From NCBI RefSeq assembly GCF_039536325.1, contig NZ_BAAAYO010000018.1:1-64000 (forward strand): a stretch of DNA of 64,000 nucleotides. Direction: 5' to 3'. A program made the position numbers and the translations under genes. The notes under the pieces are model-generated. The model was not told the DNA's origin. It made no database searches and saw only the letters and a list, made by a program, of their open reading frames with translations. Positions within the stretch are counted from its first letter, which is position 1. Every line of letters starts with the position of its first letter. This document shows positions 1 through 8,980 of the stretch, one piece after another. Source of the stretch: Paenibacillus_AB hodogayensis. Lineage in GTDB: Bacteria > Bacillota > Bacilli > Paenibacillales > NBRC-103111.

Positions 1-2
1 TT

Positions 3-98
3 CTAGGGAAGTTACCGATCGAATGGATCGTTCGTTTTGATCGCCTGACTCAAAAGTATGTCTCTGATGGGGCTCTTCAAGTTACAATTTCTGGTTAA
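3..98 (+). CDS. 3' end of an unidentified gene (partial at window edge)
   Basis: An open frame enters from the left edge and runs 31 codons to TAA. Its translation starts LGKLPIEWIV and ends GALQVTISG, which reads like the end of a folded protein. I cannot name the family. An overlapping minus-strand frame of 22 codons begins GTG after an AAGGAG at about 174-180 (it reads MAEVKQPAEQSYK internally) and cannot be excluded as a short peptide or gene remnant. Bases 99-419 otherwise show only A/T-rich spacer with no gene I can support. Confidence 0.35.
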   Translation, partial: LGKLPIEWIVRFDRLTQKYVSDGALQVTISG

Positions 99-419
99 TC
101 AACAGGCCTGACTTTATAGCTTTGTTCTGCAGGTTGTTTCACTTCAGCCATTGTGATTTGCACCTCTACACTCTCCTTACAGGAATTCAAATAAGTATTT
201 AAAAGATAATACAGATATATTATATCTTTAATTAGTTCAAAAAAAAGTTGTTATTATAGTTCAATCAAACAACAAAATACCGACCTTTTCAAGATTACTT
301 AAATCCTCCTATGCAATGTCTAAATTATATAAAACTGCTTTGAAAGATACAATGACTCGATAGAGCTATTGTTGTAGCCGTTATGTAAATCTTTGTTTTT
401 GGTTTCGTTACTACTTAGG

Positions 420-715
420 TCAGGAGAGAGCCAAAAACTGAAAATCATAGGTACGGAACGTGCCGGAGATTTTATGTTTGACCTTGGCCATGCGAAGAAC
501 GCATTCAGCCTGGTTGTTATCGAAGGGGACGTGGTCATCCCGAAGAAAAAGGTCAAGGTGTTGGGAGCCAGAGGGAGGTTGGCTTGTCGTTCCGATCGGA
601 CCAGTCGCCAGCTCTGTTGAAGCAGGCGCTTCATTTGCGAGGCTCAGTGATGACGGTATATGGCATATTGCAGTCGTTCATGAAATGCCGGTATAACAGG
701 GCAAGAGGTCGAGCT
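420..715 (-). pseudogene. IS66-family transposase remnant
   Basis: On the minus strand, bases 560-420 encode a typical IS66 transposase C-terminal motif, VPFDNNQAECVLRMAKV followed by KHKISGTFR. In IS66 transposases this NNxAE...RxxKxxxKxSGxFR segment carries the last catalytic acid. The frame stops shortly after the motif (LALS, stop at 420-422). Upstream, to about 715, a fragment resembling the preceding IS66 region (LPCYTGIS) lies in the same frame, broken by a stop. No terminal inverted repeats or accessory genes were seen, so this is an old dead insertion. Confidence 0.7.
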
Positions 716-792
716 CATCGAAAGCCTTGCTGCCACGGTGGTCGTGAACCGCTTGAAACGTCCCGTTACTCGTTACTGCCCTTCGGTTTGTT

Positions 793-1386
793 TCATGATA
801 ATAAATATCGGTAATAGAAGCGGCGTCGGATTATTGCCCCTGGCAGTACCTCATGAGCCACTTGGCGAATCTCGATTAATGACTCTTTAGGATCTGTAAT
901 CCGAACACCGGGATCTCGCATTCCGCCATGAAGTCTGTCCATCACTCGGATTGGGAAAACAAGAAGTCCGGAGATGACAAAATCCATAATTGACTTGTCA
1001 GCTGCTAAACCAACAATGAGGAGCCGACCGCCAGGTGCAAGAACTTGGCGCATTTTTAACAGTGCGCTTCTCAATTCAAATATGGTGCAAAGTCGCTACA
1101 CAGATGACCGTAGAATAACGTTCCTTTTGAGAAGGGATTGGCATGTCGAGGAAGTCACCCGTTACAAGCGACACATTGGACACCCCAGCCAGTCGCGTTT
1201 GTGCACTCAAAATAGTTTCCGAGTCAGGGTCAATTCCGACTACTTTTTGAGCGAAAGGCGCGAGCTGTTGGAGGAGTAATCCGTCGCTACACCCAATGTC
1301 TAGCACTCGTCCGCCGCGTGTCTTTGCGTCTGCCACTAACTTTTCGTGAAATGCAGTATTGTGATTCCAATATTTCTCGATTTCAT
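793..1386 (-). pseudogene. class I SAM-dependent methyltransferase, frameshifted
   Basis: Two minus-strand frames together give one methyltransferase. The N-terminal part has motif I (VLDIGCSDG), the acidic motif II (VVGIDPDS) and CVATLHH. The C-terminal part continues with LELRSALLKMRQVLAPGGRL and ends IIRRRFYYRYLLS. The junction near 1077-1082 is a one-base shift. A second shift is needed near the start: the ATG at 1386 follows a good GGGAGGGAG site but its frame closes after 16 codons, while the conserved EKYWNHNTAFHEKL segment is in another frame without a start codon. Substrate unknown. Either a pseudogene or a locus with sequencing indels. Confidence 0.75.
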
Positions 1387-1526
1387 ACTCCCTCCCGTTT
1401 TCTGCCGATCACTGCCTACCTATTAGTTCAATTAATATGATTTCTTTATACGACAAATATTATTTCATAAAATTGGAATTGAGACCACTATCGTCACCTG
1501 TTTGTGAAGTCATAGGCAAAACATCT

Positions 1527-1841
1527 CTAACGGTTAATTTCTAAGAATTTGATCGTCTTGAGTACATTGGTCTTTGGGTCAAAAACGATAAAGACATAAA
1601 CACCAAATTCTTTCCCTTCTTTGTTTCTTAGCCATAGTCTGAATTTCTCTTCAGAACTATTTGGAGTCAGGTTGATCCGACCAATATGTTTATAATCAAT
1701 TACTTCGGCATTATCATAACGTTTCTGTGTTTCCTTAACTGCAATGCTTCCCCATTTCGCATAGCCAGGCGCAGCGTTGACAGTAACGGAAAAAGCAAGT
1801 GCCAAAGGGATCACGAAATTGAATGTAAATATGCATCTCAT
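1527..1841 (-). CDS. DUF3889 family secreted protein
   Basis: A 104-residue protein with a hydrophobic N-terminal signal peptide (cleavage plausible after VNAAPG). The mature part carries the DUF3889 signature: YAKWGSIAVKETQKRY, then AEVIDYKHIGR, a KFRLWLR segment, and a final FDPKTNVLKTIKF strand. This family (YqzG/YhdC-like in bacilli) consists of small exported proteins of unknown function. Start ATG at 1841 follows AAGGTGAT. It stands alone between a broken methyltransferase and a broken acetyltransferase. Confidence 0.8.
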   Translation of the reverse strand: MRCIFTFNFVIPLALAFSVTVNAAPGYAKWGSIAVKETQKRYDNAEVIDYKHIGRINLTPNSSEEKFRLWLRNKEGKEFGVYVFIVFDPKTNVLKTIKFLEINR

Positions 1842-1903
1842 TTAATCACCTTCAGGTAATTTTCCCCTTATTCTCCCCTGATGATTCTGAACTATTCTGC
1901 ATT

Positions 1904-1980
1904 ACTACCCCGTTACTTCAATGAAAAGGAAGAGCTGCATTGCTGTAAGCTTCTCCACTATGGTACCCGTTAGCTCAATA
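1904..1980. repeat. intergenic repeat family, two tandem half-units
   Basis: Two related boxes lie 50 bases apart, CCCGTTACTTCAATGAA at about 1909-1925 and ACTATGGTACCCGTTAGCTC at about 1958-1977. Relatives recur in other intergenic spaces of this window (for example 14893, 25926, 38721, 39821, 51236, 55790), usually beside a small hairpin. They lie at gene ends. Confidence 0.55.
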
Positions 1981-2001
1981 TCCCAATATCCCGCAAAAAA
2001 A

Positions 2002-2259
2002 TTATGATGACGTTAGTTCCCACTCATGCTGTAAGATGCCAAACACCAAGGAATCTCGCCATCCATCTTTGATTAGTAGTGCATCCCTCAATCTTCCTTC
2101 TTGTGTCATACCTACTTTGTTGAGAACTTTAGCAGATCCAATATTTCTAGGGTCACATGTTGCATAAATTCGATGGAGATGAAGTTCTTTAAAGCCGAAG
2201 TTTACTAATAAATTTGCAACTTCCGTCGCGATACCTTTCCCCCAATAATCAGGATGCAC
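2002..2259 (-). pseudogene. GNAT N-acetyltransferase (RimJ/RimL type), 5' part broken
   Basis: The frame encodes the C-terminal half of a RimJ/RimL-like GNAT acetyltransferase: HPDYWGKGIATEVANLLVNF (acetyl-CoA-binding loop), then RIYATCDPRNIGSAKVLNKVGM and a final EGRLRDALLIKDGWRDSLVF strand. The conserved strand before it (GEIALYS) is present immediately upstream, but in another frame at 2260-2285. Further upstream no continuous N-terminal half is recoverable before the isochorismatase-family gene. The family acetylates amino groups of proteins or small molecules. Here the gene is most likely inactive. Confidence 0.7.
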
Positions 2260-2419
2260 TATATAGTGCTATCTCACCATTTTTGTTTGGCTCTCCTCAG
2301 CAATTGACGCCTGTGGGCATTGTCTCAAGTCACCGGCACTGGACAGAATCGCAGCAATCCATCATACCGAGGCGCTCCTTTTTTGACATAGTCCATTTCG
2401 TTAGAACTAACAGGAATGG

Positions 2420-3082
2420 TTAGCGTAACAAAGTTTTCATTAAATCCTTAGAAGTTGAGGTGTACCCTATGTCGGTTTCATACATTCTCAAGAAGACAAA
2501 TCTTAACCATCCACCTTCAGGATTGTCTGAATCCAATGTATCAGGAAATTCAAATGAATTAGTACAATCCCTCAACATAATAACTCGATAATTATTATGT
2601 CGAGCGCCAATGCAGGTATGAAATAAACAGGATTTGATATGGAATCCTGCTGCAATAATCGTATCGATATTCCATGTTTTCAGATAATAATCAAGCATTG
2701 TCCCGTTAAAGCCATCTTTATGCGATTTAGGAATAACAGCTTCGGATTCTAACGGCTGAATTGTTTGATTGAATACAGGGACTAATGGTTTCCAGCTATT
2801 TTCTAAATAGTCTAGTCCGTGGATTCGTGTGGTAACATCTTTAGGACCACCAACTTCGTGAATCGCATTGTATAAATAAACAACTTTCATGCCTACATCT
2901 CTTGCAGTAATTAGTGCTTTATGTATTTGATTCTCTACAATTTTATTATCCGCAGAGGACTCATCACAATCAACTAGTAGTAAAGCTGTGTTCGCTGTAA
3001 CAATATTAATCCTTAAATTCGGATCAGCATTGTACTTTTTCACAGGTAACATGAATGGACTATTAAGAGAATCGATGCTCAT
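2420..3082 (-). CDS. isochorismatase-family cysteine hydrolase
   Basis: 220 residues, full length for the family. The expected triad is visible: Asp38 (LLLVDCD), Lys119 (IPKSHKDGF) and Cys152 (HIKSCLFHT). The family hydrolyses isochorismate, nicotinamide, N-carbamoyl compounds and similar amide or enol-ether bonds in the cytoplasm. The substrate cannot be read from sequence. The acidic insertion near the C-terminus (DTLDSDNPEGG) is somewhat unusual. Start ATG at 3082 follows GTAGGAGG. It is a single-gene unit, with the broken acetyltransferase downstream and a repeat element upstream. Confidence 0.8.
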   Translation of the reverse strand: MSIDSLNSPFMLPVKKYNADPNLRINIVTANTALLLVDCDESSADNKIVENQIHKALITARDVGMKVVYLYNAIHEVGGPKDVTTRIHGLDYLENSWKPLVPVFNQTIQPLESEAVIPKSHKDGFNGTMLDYYLKTWNIDTIIAAGFHIKSCLFHTCIGARHNNYRVIMLRDCTNSFEFPDTLDSDNPEGGWLRFVFLRMYETDIGYTSTSKDLMKTLLR

Positions 3083-3179
3083 ACAAAAACCTCCTACAAT
3101 TATTGTCCAGCACTAACATCTAAATGATAGCACTTCGAGCTTTACAGAAGTGCGGCAAGAATACTTATTGTTAAACTAA

Positions 3180-3252
3180 CCCATTACTTCAATGAAGTAC
3201 AAAGAGCAACGTAAAAGCGACTCCTCTAGCAAACGTTCCTGAGCGGAGGGCC
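3180..3252. repeat. ~73-base dispersed repeat, copy 1
   Basis: Begins with ATTACTTCAATGAAGTACAA and continues through GAGCAACG and AAAGCGACT to GTTCCTGAGCGGAGGG. A second copy with the same order of blocks lies at 27549-27625. See the finding on this pair. Confidence 0.7.
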
Positions 3253-3880
3253 CGAACAGATCGGAGACCTTTGATGCGCTCAACATCCTCCGACTTAAGG
3301 GCTTGTTGAGCGCCGAAGAAAAAGATTGGCAACGTGCCCCTATCTGCTGCGGGCTGGTTAGCTATACATTTCTGTTCGTTAATTCGGAATTGGATGGATC
3401 CTGATGTCTAAAAACGGGATACCATATATCTGTGTACATAGTTATGGATGCCGATATTTTCATTATTTATCACTTGTAATGAACGGAAAAACGGACATTG
3501 CGGAAAACACATCATTCTTGTTGTCCCTATTCGGTTAACCATGCAACTTGGTGTGCTACGCAACCCGGACAAGAAGTTATATCCATAAAACAATAAAACC
3601 GCATTGTACGCGGGCCAATATGGATATATTCTTGTCTTCTACAGCATTGCTGACTAAAAAAGGTATTTTGGTGTAGCATTACGCTAACTCACACAGCAAT
3701 ATCGAGTGTTGAATTTTTTTCAAACATAGTTGGCGGCGGTACTTTCGCAATTTCGCCAGATTTTCTTGATCAGGCGCAGCTCGCCCAACGACATCACCAC
3801 CTTTTGCCTGCCCTCCTATAATTTCGTTAGTATTGAAAGAAATAGTTTCAACGCTTATAAAAAAGCCTGCGCTGTTTCAT
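3253..3880. other. intergenic region without a supported gene
   Basis: A 61-codon minus frame at 3408-3593 has no homology I recognise and no clear ribosome binding site. A shorter minus frame at about 3716-3800, beginning near MSLGELRLIKKIWRN, also lacks a recognisable family. Nothing here is called as a gene. Confidence 0.4.
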
Positions 3881-3921
3881 AAAAAGAGCCCTCCCGCAAT
3901 TCCACATGGAAAGCGGGAGGG
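3881..3921 (-). terminator. Rho-independent terminator of the DUF4838 gene
   Basis: On the minus strand a perfect 9-base stem (CCCTCCCGC and GCGGGAGGG, 15-base loop) is followed by CTCTTTTTAT. It lies just past the stop of the 3937-7128 gene and closes the cassette A leftward operon. Confidence 0.85.
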
Positions 3922-3936
3922 TTCGCACCAAGAAAG

Positions 3937-6900
3937 CTATGGTTTGGCCATGCTGTAAAATTTGACGTCGTCAACGTAAACATCGACCGGCTCGTTGCTA
4001 GAGATAAGGACGATCAATCGCGCTTGCCGGACCTGCTTTCCGCTGATGGTCTGCGGAATTTCTCCATCCAGTCGCGCTTCCAACCATTGAGATTCCGCAT
4101 CCGCAAGAGAAGTGACCGGGGAGCGCACCGTGCTGAAGTTGATCCATTCGCCCTGTTCGTCAAGAAGATCGAAGCCCCATTGGATACTGCCGGCTGTGTT
4201 TCCGAACTGCGGAATGTGGTAACGGAAGCTCATGCTTGCCAGCCCGGGCTCCACGGCGATTACCTGGCTTGGTCCGCCCCATCCTTTTCCGTACACCTGC
4301 ATGCTCACTGTACCGGTAAAGGCCGTCCCTTCCGCCCGCCGAATGGAGCGGGACGACGTGGAACGCGACAGCAGCTCCCACGGCGGCGCCGCCTCATCAC
4401 CGTCTTCGAAGGACGGATTCTGCACCGCGGACGGGCGTGACAATGCCTGAAGCATAAGCGCGGCATACTGTCTCCCCTCGGGTGAAGGATGCATTGCGGC
4501 CAGCTCTGACGCCCGAAGCCGCACCGGCCCGCCAGCAGCCTCCCGGTCCTTCATGTAATCGACAAGGGCCCAAAACTCCGGCGCGTTCCAACCGGACCAG
4601 ATGAGTTGGTTGAATCTTCTCGCATCCATAAGCTGCAGAAGGGCAGGATTCGACTTGTAATCGTCCAGCAGCGTGAACCGCTTCCCGGCCATCTCGATCC
4701 GCTGCCCGAACAGATCGACCGAATGCTCCAGAAGGGCAAGCGCCGAAGCCGTCTCGGCCGGTCGCTCTACGATCCGCGGATAGCTCAAAGCGGACGCTTC
4801 ATAATACTCGAAAGCACGAAGGAGCAGATTGGCCCTTGCCTTTTGCGGCTCCGTTTCCGCTGCGGCGACAACCGCTTCCAGCCATTCGCGGCTAAGCGAT
4901 AGGTCTTCCTCGGTTACCGCATTCAAATAACCAGGGTCGGCGAAGTTTTGATAAATCGTGCCGGGCAAAAACCATGGCTCGAGAATGGCGCGTTCCGTCC
5001 AAAACATTTCCCAATGCTCGTAGTATTGCTTCAGATACGTCGCCGCCGTCACGCCGACCGCCCGCGTATACCATTCCTGCAGCAGTGCGTCGACGTCTTG
5101 TTCGGGATCCCAGAGCAGCTTGGACGCCGCCCATGCTTTCGGCCCCTCGCCCCAATTCGGGTACAGCTCGGCATAGTACGATCCAATCCCCCGTTCCTGC
5201 GCATGCCGGAGCGTTTTCGCCATCTGGTGCGGGTAGACGCGCGGTACAAGATAAGGGCTGCCGTAAATGTAATCGTAGTAGCCGATTTGACTGGCTACTT
5301 GCAGCCAGCTTTCTTCATCCGCGTAGCCCAAAGTCTCGGCTTCCGGGTCGGCCCAAGCCATCCGGTCCTTGGTAAGGAAAGGAATGACATGCGGGTTTAG
5401 CGGAAACGACGGCGGCCGGATCACCGACTGATAGGCGAGAAGACCGAACCATTTGTCCGGGTAGACGGCCAATACGCGCTCCACAACCCGATTGACCCAA
5501 TTATAGTAAACCGGAATCGGATTGCTTTCGCAGTAACCGTTTCCGTCGTTAATGCCGAGCGAGTACGACTGCGCGTCCGGATTGTCCCGAAAATATGCCA
5601 AAATTTCTTCGACGGCCGCATCCACCGTATCTGGATTCGAGAAGCACGGCTGCCATCCAGAGATCGAATTCGCTGCAGGCGGCTGCCCATTCGGATAAAA
5701 CTCCGGGTGCGTCGCCCCGAACTTGGACACTGAAAACAGATTGTACATATTGTGATGAAAGTTGACCGGCGCGTTGTAGGACCCTTGCAGCCGGTTTCGC
5801 TGCGCCCATATGTGCAGCTGCTGGTTCGCATCCGCACCGTTGTCAGGCTTCCCATGCAGCGGACTAAATACCCGGAATCCGAAGGCCGGTTGTTCTCGCA
5901 AGATTCCCCTTCCCGCCGACAAGTCGCTCAATTGCGGTATATCCTCGCCGTCAGGTCCCGGCATCAGCCAGCGAATATCGGCATACCGTTCCAAAAAGTC
6001 GTACACGCCGTTCGTCGTTCCCCAGACGGTGGAACCGGCGATCGTAATCGTTTGGCCTTCCGGGTAGATGACGAACCCGTCCCCGTCCAAGGTGGAGAGC
6101 AGCGCATCGAGCGCTGGCGCGTTTCCGTAAACACTTTCCGTCGTGCCGATGCGAATCATGACTTGTTCCGGCTCGCCGCCCCCGCCAGTGCTGTATTCCG
6201 GCTCCGTCATGATTGGCAACAGCGCTCCTGTCGATTTCCGCACGTAGTCGACCAACGTTTCAGCGGGCCCCCTCCTGACCGAAGTTTGCGGTTCGAAGCC
6301 CGGATTGGCCAGCGGCACGTCGTTCCCGGAGAGCGCTCGCATCTTGATATCGTCGAAATGTACGCTTGCCTGCGGGATGCCGGTATAAAGTCCCGCAGCC
6401 GCATAAGCGGCCTGTGCAGGGGCTGTACCCGTAACGGACGCCTCGGTCCAGAAGGCGCCGGTACCCGGCACTCGGAGCCAAGGCTGGCTGCCGATGCGCA
6501 CCTTGTTTTGGTCGTAAAACCGGATAAAGATTTGCGGATCGTCGCCTGACGCGCGATACACCATCGCAGAGACGGTGTAGGTTTCGCCTTCGCTGATCTC
6601 AACAAGATCGCTCAGCACCCCGTAGGCAGAGCTATCGCCATCGTTGAAGTGCAGGCTGTAATTGCCCGTATGGCTGACGGCATCCGTAACGGCAATGTTT
6701 CCTTTCCCGTACGCTTGCGTCCATCCGGGAATAACGCCCTGTACCGGGCCGGCGGCTGGTTCCTTAGGATAAACCGTATCGTCGACCACAACGACTGCAT
6801 TCGCCTGTCCGGCTCGCACGATGTCCAGCGCGGACGCTCCTTGGTTCGCCGGCGGGAAGGCCGCTGTGCTCCGTTCAAGCGCCGGTGGATACGGCTGTGC

Positions 6901-7128
6901 TCCTCCGCTATTCGTCATCGTTCGCTCCCTCAAATTCGAAATTGTTTCGTCTCTATTCATACGCCCATCCTTTCCTGCGATGTAGGAGAACTCGCCTTCC
7001 GCCGGGCGACTGCTCCCGTAAACGGTATCGCTTGCCGTGAAATTGCCGAACGGCAATCCCATTGCCAATACAGTCCATATAAGCAGCTTTGCCCACATTC
7101 GGCGGGTATTCCGGTTGCCAACATTCAT
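3937..7128 (-). CDS. secreted DUF4838 glycosidase-like protein with carbohydrate-binding modules
   Basis: 1063 residues with an N-terminal signal peptide (LLIWTVLAMGLPFGN). Domains in order: a CBM4/9-like jelly roll at about 120-270, an alpha-glucuronidase-N-like alpha/beta domain at about 285-400 (TTNGVYDFLERYADIRWLMP, typical of GH67-type N-domains), DUF4838 at about 425-720 (HPEFYPNG, GINDGNGYCESNP), an alpha-helical part, then a second CBM-like sandwich from about 905. DUF4838 proteins are distantly related to family 67/84/115-type glycosidases; substrate and activity are unproven here. It starts 26 bases after the sugar-binding lipoprotein stop, so the two are very probably co-transcribed: the lipoprotein captures what this enzyme releases. 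ATG at 7128 follows GGGGGAG. Confidence 0.85.
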   Translation of the reverse strand: MNVGNRNTRRMWAKLLIWTVLAMGLPFGNFTASDTVYGSSRPAEGEFSYIAGKDGRMNRDETISNLRERTMTNSGGAQPYPPALERSTAAFPPANQGASALDIVRAGQANAVVVVDDTVYPKEPAAGPVQGVIPGWTQAYGKGNIAVTDAVSHTGNYSLHFNDGDSSAYGVLSDLVEISEGETYTVSAMVYRASGDDPQIFIRFYDQNKVRIGSQPWLRVPGTGAFWTEASVTGTAPAQAAYAAAGLYTGIPQASVHFDDIKMRALSGNDVPLANPGFEPQTSVRRGPAETLVDYVRKSTGALLPIMTEPEYSTGGGGEPEQVMIRIGTTESVYGNAPALDALLSTLDGDGFVIYPEGQTITIAGSTVWGTTNGVYDFLERYADIRWLMPGPDGEDIPQLSDLSAGRGILREQPAFGFRVFSPLHGKPDNGADANQQLHIWAQRNRLQGSYNAPVNFHHNMYNLFSVSKFGATHPEFYPNGQPPAANSISGWQPCFSNPDTVDAAVEEILAYFRDNPDAQSYSLGINDGNGYCESNPIPVYYNWVNRVVERVLAVYPDKWFGLLAYQSVIRPPSFPLNPHVIPFLTKDRMAWADPEAETLGYADEESWLQVASQIGYYDYIYGSPYLVPRVYPHQMAKTLRHAQERGIGSYYAELYPNWGEGPKAWAASKLLWDPEQDVDALLQEWYTRAVGVTAATYLKQYYEHWEMFWTERAILEPWFLPGTIYQNFADPGYLNAVTEEDLSLSREWLEAVVAAAETEPQKARANLLLRAFEYYEASALSYPRIVERPAETASALALLEHSVDLFGQRIEMAGKRFTLLDDYKSNPALLQLMDARRFNQLIWSGWNAPEFWALVDYMKDREAAGGPVRLRASELAAMHPSPEGRQYAALMLQALSRPSAVQNPSFEDGDEAAPPWELLSRSTSSRSIRRAEGTAFTGTVSMQVYGKGWGGPSQVIAVEPGLASMSFRYHIPQFGNTAGSIQWGFDLLDEQGEWINFSTVRSPVTSLADAESQWLEARLDGEIPQTISGKQVRQARLIVLISSNEPVDVYVDDVKFYSMAKP

Positions 7129-7154
7129 GCGGACTCCCCCCTCTCCCTTACCGG

Positions 7155-8501
7155 TTATTGGTTTTTCAATTCCACGATCTTTTTGTCCGCCTGCTCCTCC
7201 GCTTCCCGGAGCGCTGTATTCGTATCCTTCCGGCCGCCGACGACATCGTTGAACGCATTGATCAGCTCAGCCCTTGCCGCAATGTAGTACTTGTCCTTCA
7301 CATTCATTTCGCCGTAGTTGGGCGGAATAAGCGCCTTGGCGTACTTTCCTTTCAGCTCAGGAATGCCGCTGCCCAGCAAATCAATATAGTCGACGTTTTG
7401 CAGCGGCGGCGTAAATCCGTTTTTTACGAGCTCCCGCTGGACGTCGTCGGAGACGAGTTGGGTGATCGCCGCAAACGCTTCTTCCCGGTGCTTGCTGCCG
7501 GCGGCGATCAGATAATAGCGCGTGCTGGGCTGCGGCCCTTCTTTCGGCGCGTTTTTGAAGACAGGAAACGGTGAGATGTCCCAGTTCAAATCCCATTTCT
7601 CGCTGGCTGCCCGAACGCCGGCATCATTGATGCCGAGCAAGATCGCCGCCCGCTTTTCCTTCAGGAATAAATCTCTCGACTTGCTCAGGCTCGTTAGCAA
7701 CGCCGGGTCGGAAACGTCCTGGAGCATGGTGAAAAGCGGTACGGTCCGATCGAATTTTTGTTTCCAGTACTCGCTGTTCAAAGTGGCCTTTACGTTTTTC
7801 GCATCCACATATTGGGGCGCCCGCTCGTTCATGTCGAGCAGAGCGATAATATCTGCGGCAAAGCCGTAATATTGCACACCGCCGTCGGCACGGGTAAGCT
7901 TTTTCGCCGTTTCCAAAATATTTTCCCATGTCATCTTGTCGTTCAAATAAGGCACGCCGAACTTGTCGAACAAGTCCTTGTTGTAGTACAGCGTGTACGA
8001 GCTCACTCGGCCGGGTAGCCCGAGCACCCTGCCGCTGGTCAACTGCTTCATCATATCGATCGTGACCGGGATAAACCGGTTGAGGTCGTAGTTGTGCTTC
8101 TTGATCAGATCGGAAATATCCGAATCGAGCCCCACGTCGATGACCTGCTGCAGGTCGGGAGATGAAATGATAATATCGATCGGCGTTTTTGCCGTGACGA
8201 CATCCCGTAACGTGGTCCCCGTCCCCGGCAGCATGAAGTTGAACTTGAAATTCGGATACTTCTTCTGGATGTACTGTCCCTCCGAGCTCATGAATCCTTC
8301 GTAATTGCCGCCCAGCAACGAGTATACGGTCAGCTCCACCTCTTTGTTCGGATCAACCGCCTCCACCGTTTTTCCGGCATCGCCGGGCCGGACTGGCTCT
8401 CCTGCTGCTCCCCCATCGCCTCCTTCTTTGCCGCAAGCGGACAACAGCAACAATGCCGACATCGCCGTCGCACCAAGCCATCTTCTTTTCGTCCCGCTCA
8501 T
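7155..8501 (-). CDS. ABC sugar transporter substrate-binding lipoprotein (family 1), cassette A
   Basis: 448 residues. Lipobox LLSAC with acylated Cys23, followed by a Gly/Glu-rich linker. The rest is a family 1 extracellular solute-binding protein: WENILETAKKLTRADGGVQY, a YYNKDLFDKFGVPY hinge segment and a C-terminal EAEEQADKKI helix typical of Paenibacillus oligosaccharide binders. It would sit on the outer face of the membrane and deliver sugars to a permease, but no permease or ATPase gene lies in the window. First gene of the leftward cassette A operon, divergent from the GH31/AraC regulator. ATG at 8501 follows GAGGGGAAAG. Paralogues lie at 17880-19196 and 57900-59183. Confidence 0.92.
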   Translation of the reverse strand: MSGTKRRWLGATAMSALLLLSACGKEGGDGGAAGEPVRPGDAGKTVEAVDPNKEVELTVYSLLGGNYEGFMSSEGQYIQKKYPNFKFNFMLPGTGTTLRDVVTAKTPIDIIISSPDLQQVIDVGLDSDISDLIKKHNYDLNRFIPVTIDMMKQLTSGRVLGLPGRVSSYTLYYNKDLFDKFGVPYLNDKMTWENILETAKKLTRADGGVQYYGFAADIIALLDMNERAPQYVDAKNVKATLNSEYWKQKFDRTVPLFTMLQDVSDPALLTSLSKSRDLFLKEKRAAILLGINDAGVRAASEKWDLNWDISPFPVFKNAPKEGPQPSTRYYLIAAGSKHREEAFAAITQLVSDDVQRELVKNGFTPPLQNVDYIDLLGSGIPELKGKYAKALIPPNYGEMNVKDKYYIAARAELINAFNDVVGGRKDTNTALREAEEQADKKIVELKNQ

Positions 8502-8980
8502 TTCTGACTTTCCCCTCTCAACTGCTTATTTGTAGAAACAGGCGGATACGCAACGGAAATGACAACGCTTTCACCTGCCCACAGCTTCAATTATAACGGT
8601 CTGCATTTTTCGCCAACAAGAAATCCTCATGACTTCAGACTGCATTTTCGTTACTTGTGACGCAGCGGCGCCCCGCTATACCGAATAGACCAACGAAGGG
8701 CATAAAAATACCGTTTCGTACCCAAAAGTTATGAAAATACTATAGGATCCAGGTCATGACGTTCCTATTGTCCGGTATTCGTTAGCTATCACAAGACGTC
8801 AAACACTGTGAGATAAGCCGCGAGGGCGTCGAATCGGAGCAGTCCAGGCAGACGATCGGAGTCATCTGCTGCCGAGGCGACTTCTTCGCCGCAGCACCGC
8901 AAAAATGTGCTAAAATGATTAGAAAACTTCATGCTGGATCGGCTTCCGTCTTCTTCCGGCATATCAGAGGAGGCATTCCT
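8502..8980. promoter_or_regulatory. divergent control region, lipoprotein operon / GH31-AraC gene
   Basis: The 479-base space between the two divergent units. It contains TATGAAAATACTATA at about 8730-8744, which resembles CATGAGAATACCATTA upstream of the FAD oxidoreductase (12209-12224). TGTGCTAAAAT at 8907-8917 is a possible extended -10 for the rightward gene. The start ATG at 8915 overlaps that box and has no ribosome binding site, which supports the later GTG start at 8981. Confidence 0.45.

Noticed and set aside
5752..6549. 265-codon plus-strand frame inside the DUF4838 gene
   Set aside because: Composition follows the antisense of the real gene; no domain or start signal.
8915..8980. 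ATG 8915 as the start of the GH31/AraC gene
   Set aside because: No ribosome binding site and overlap with a likely -10; GTG 8981 follows GAGGAGG.
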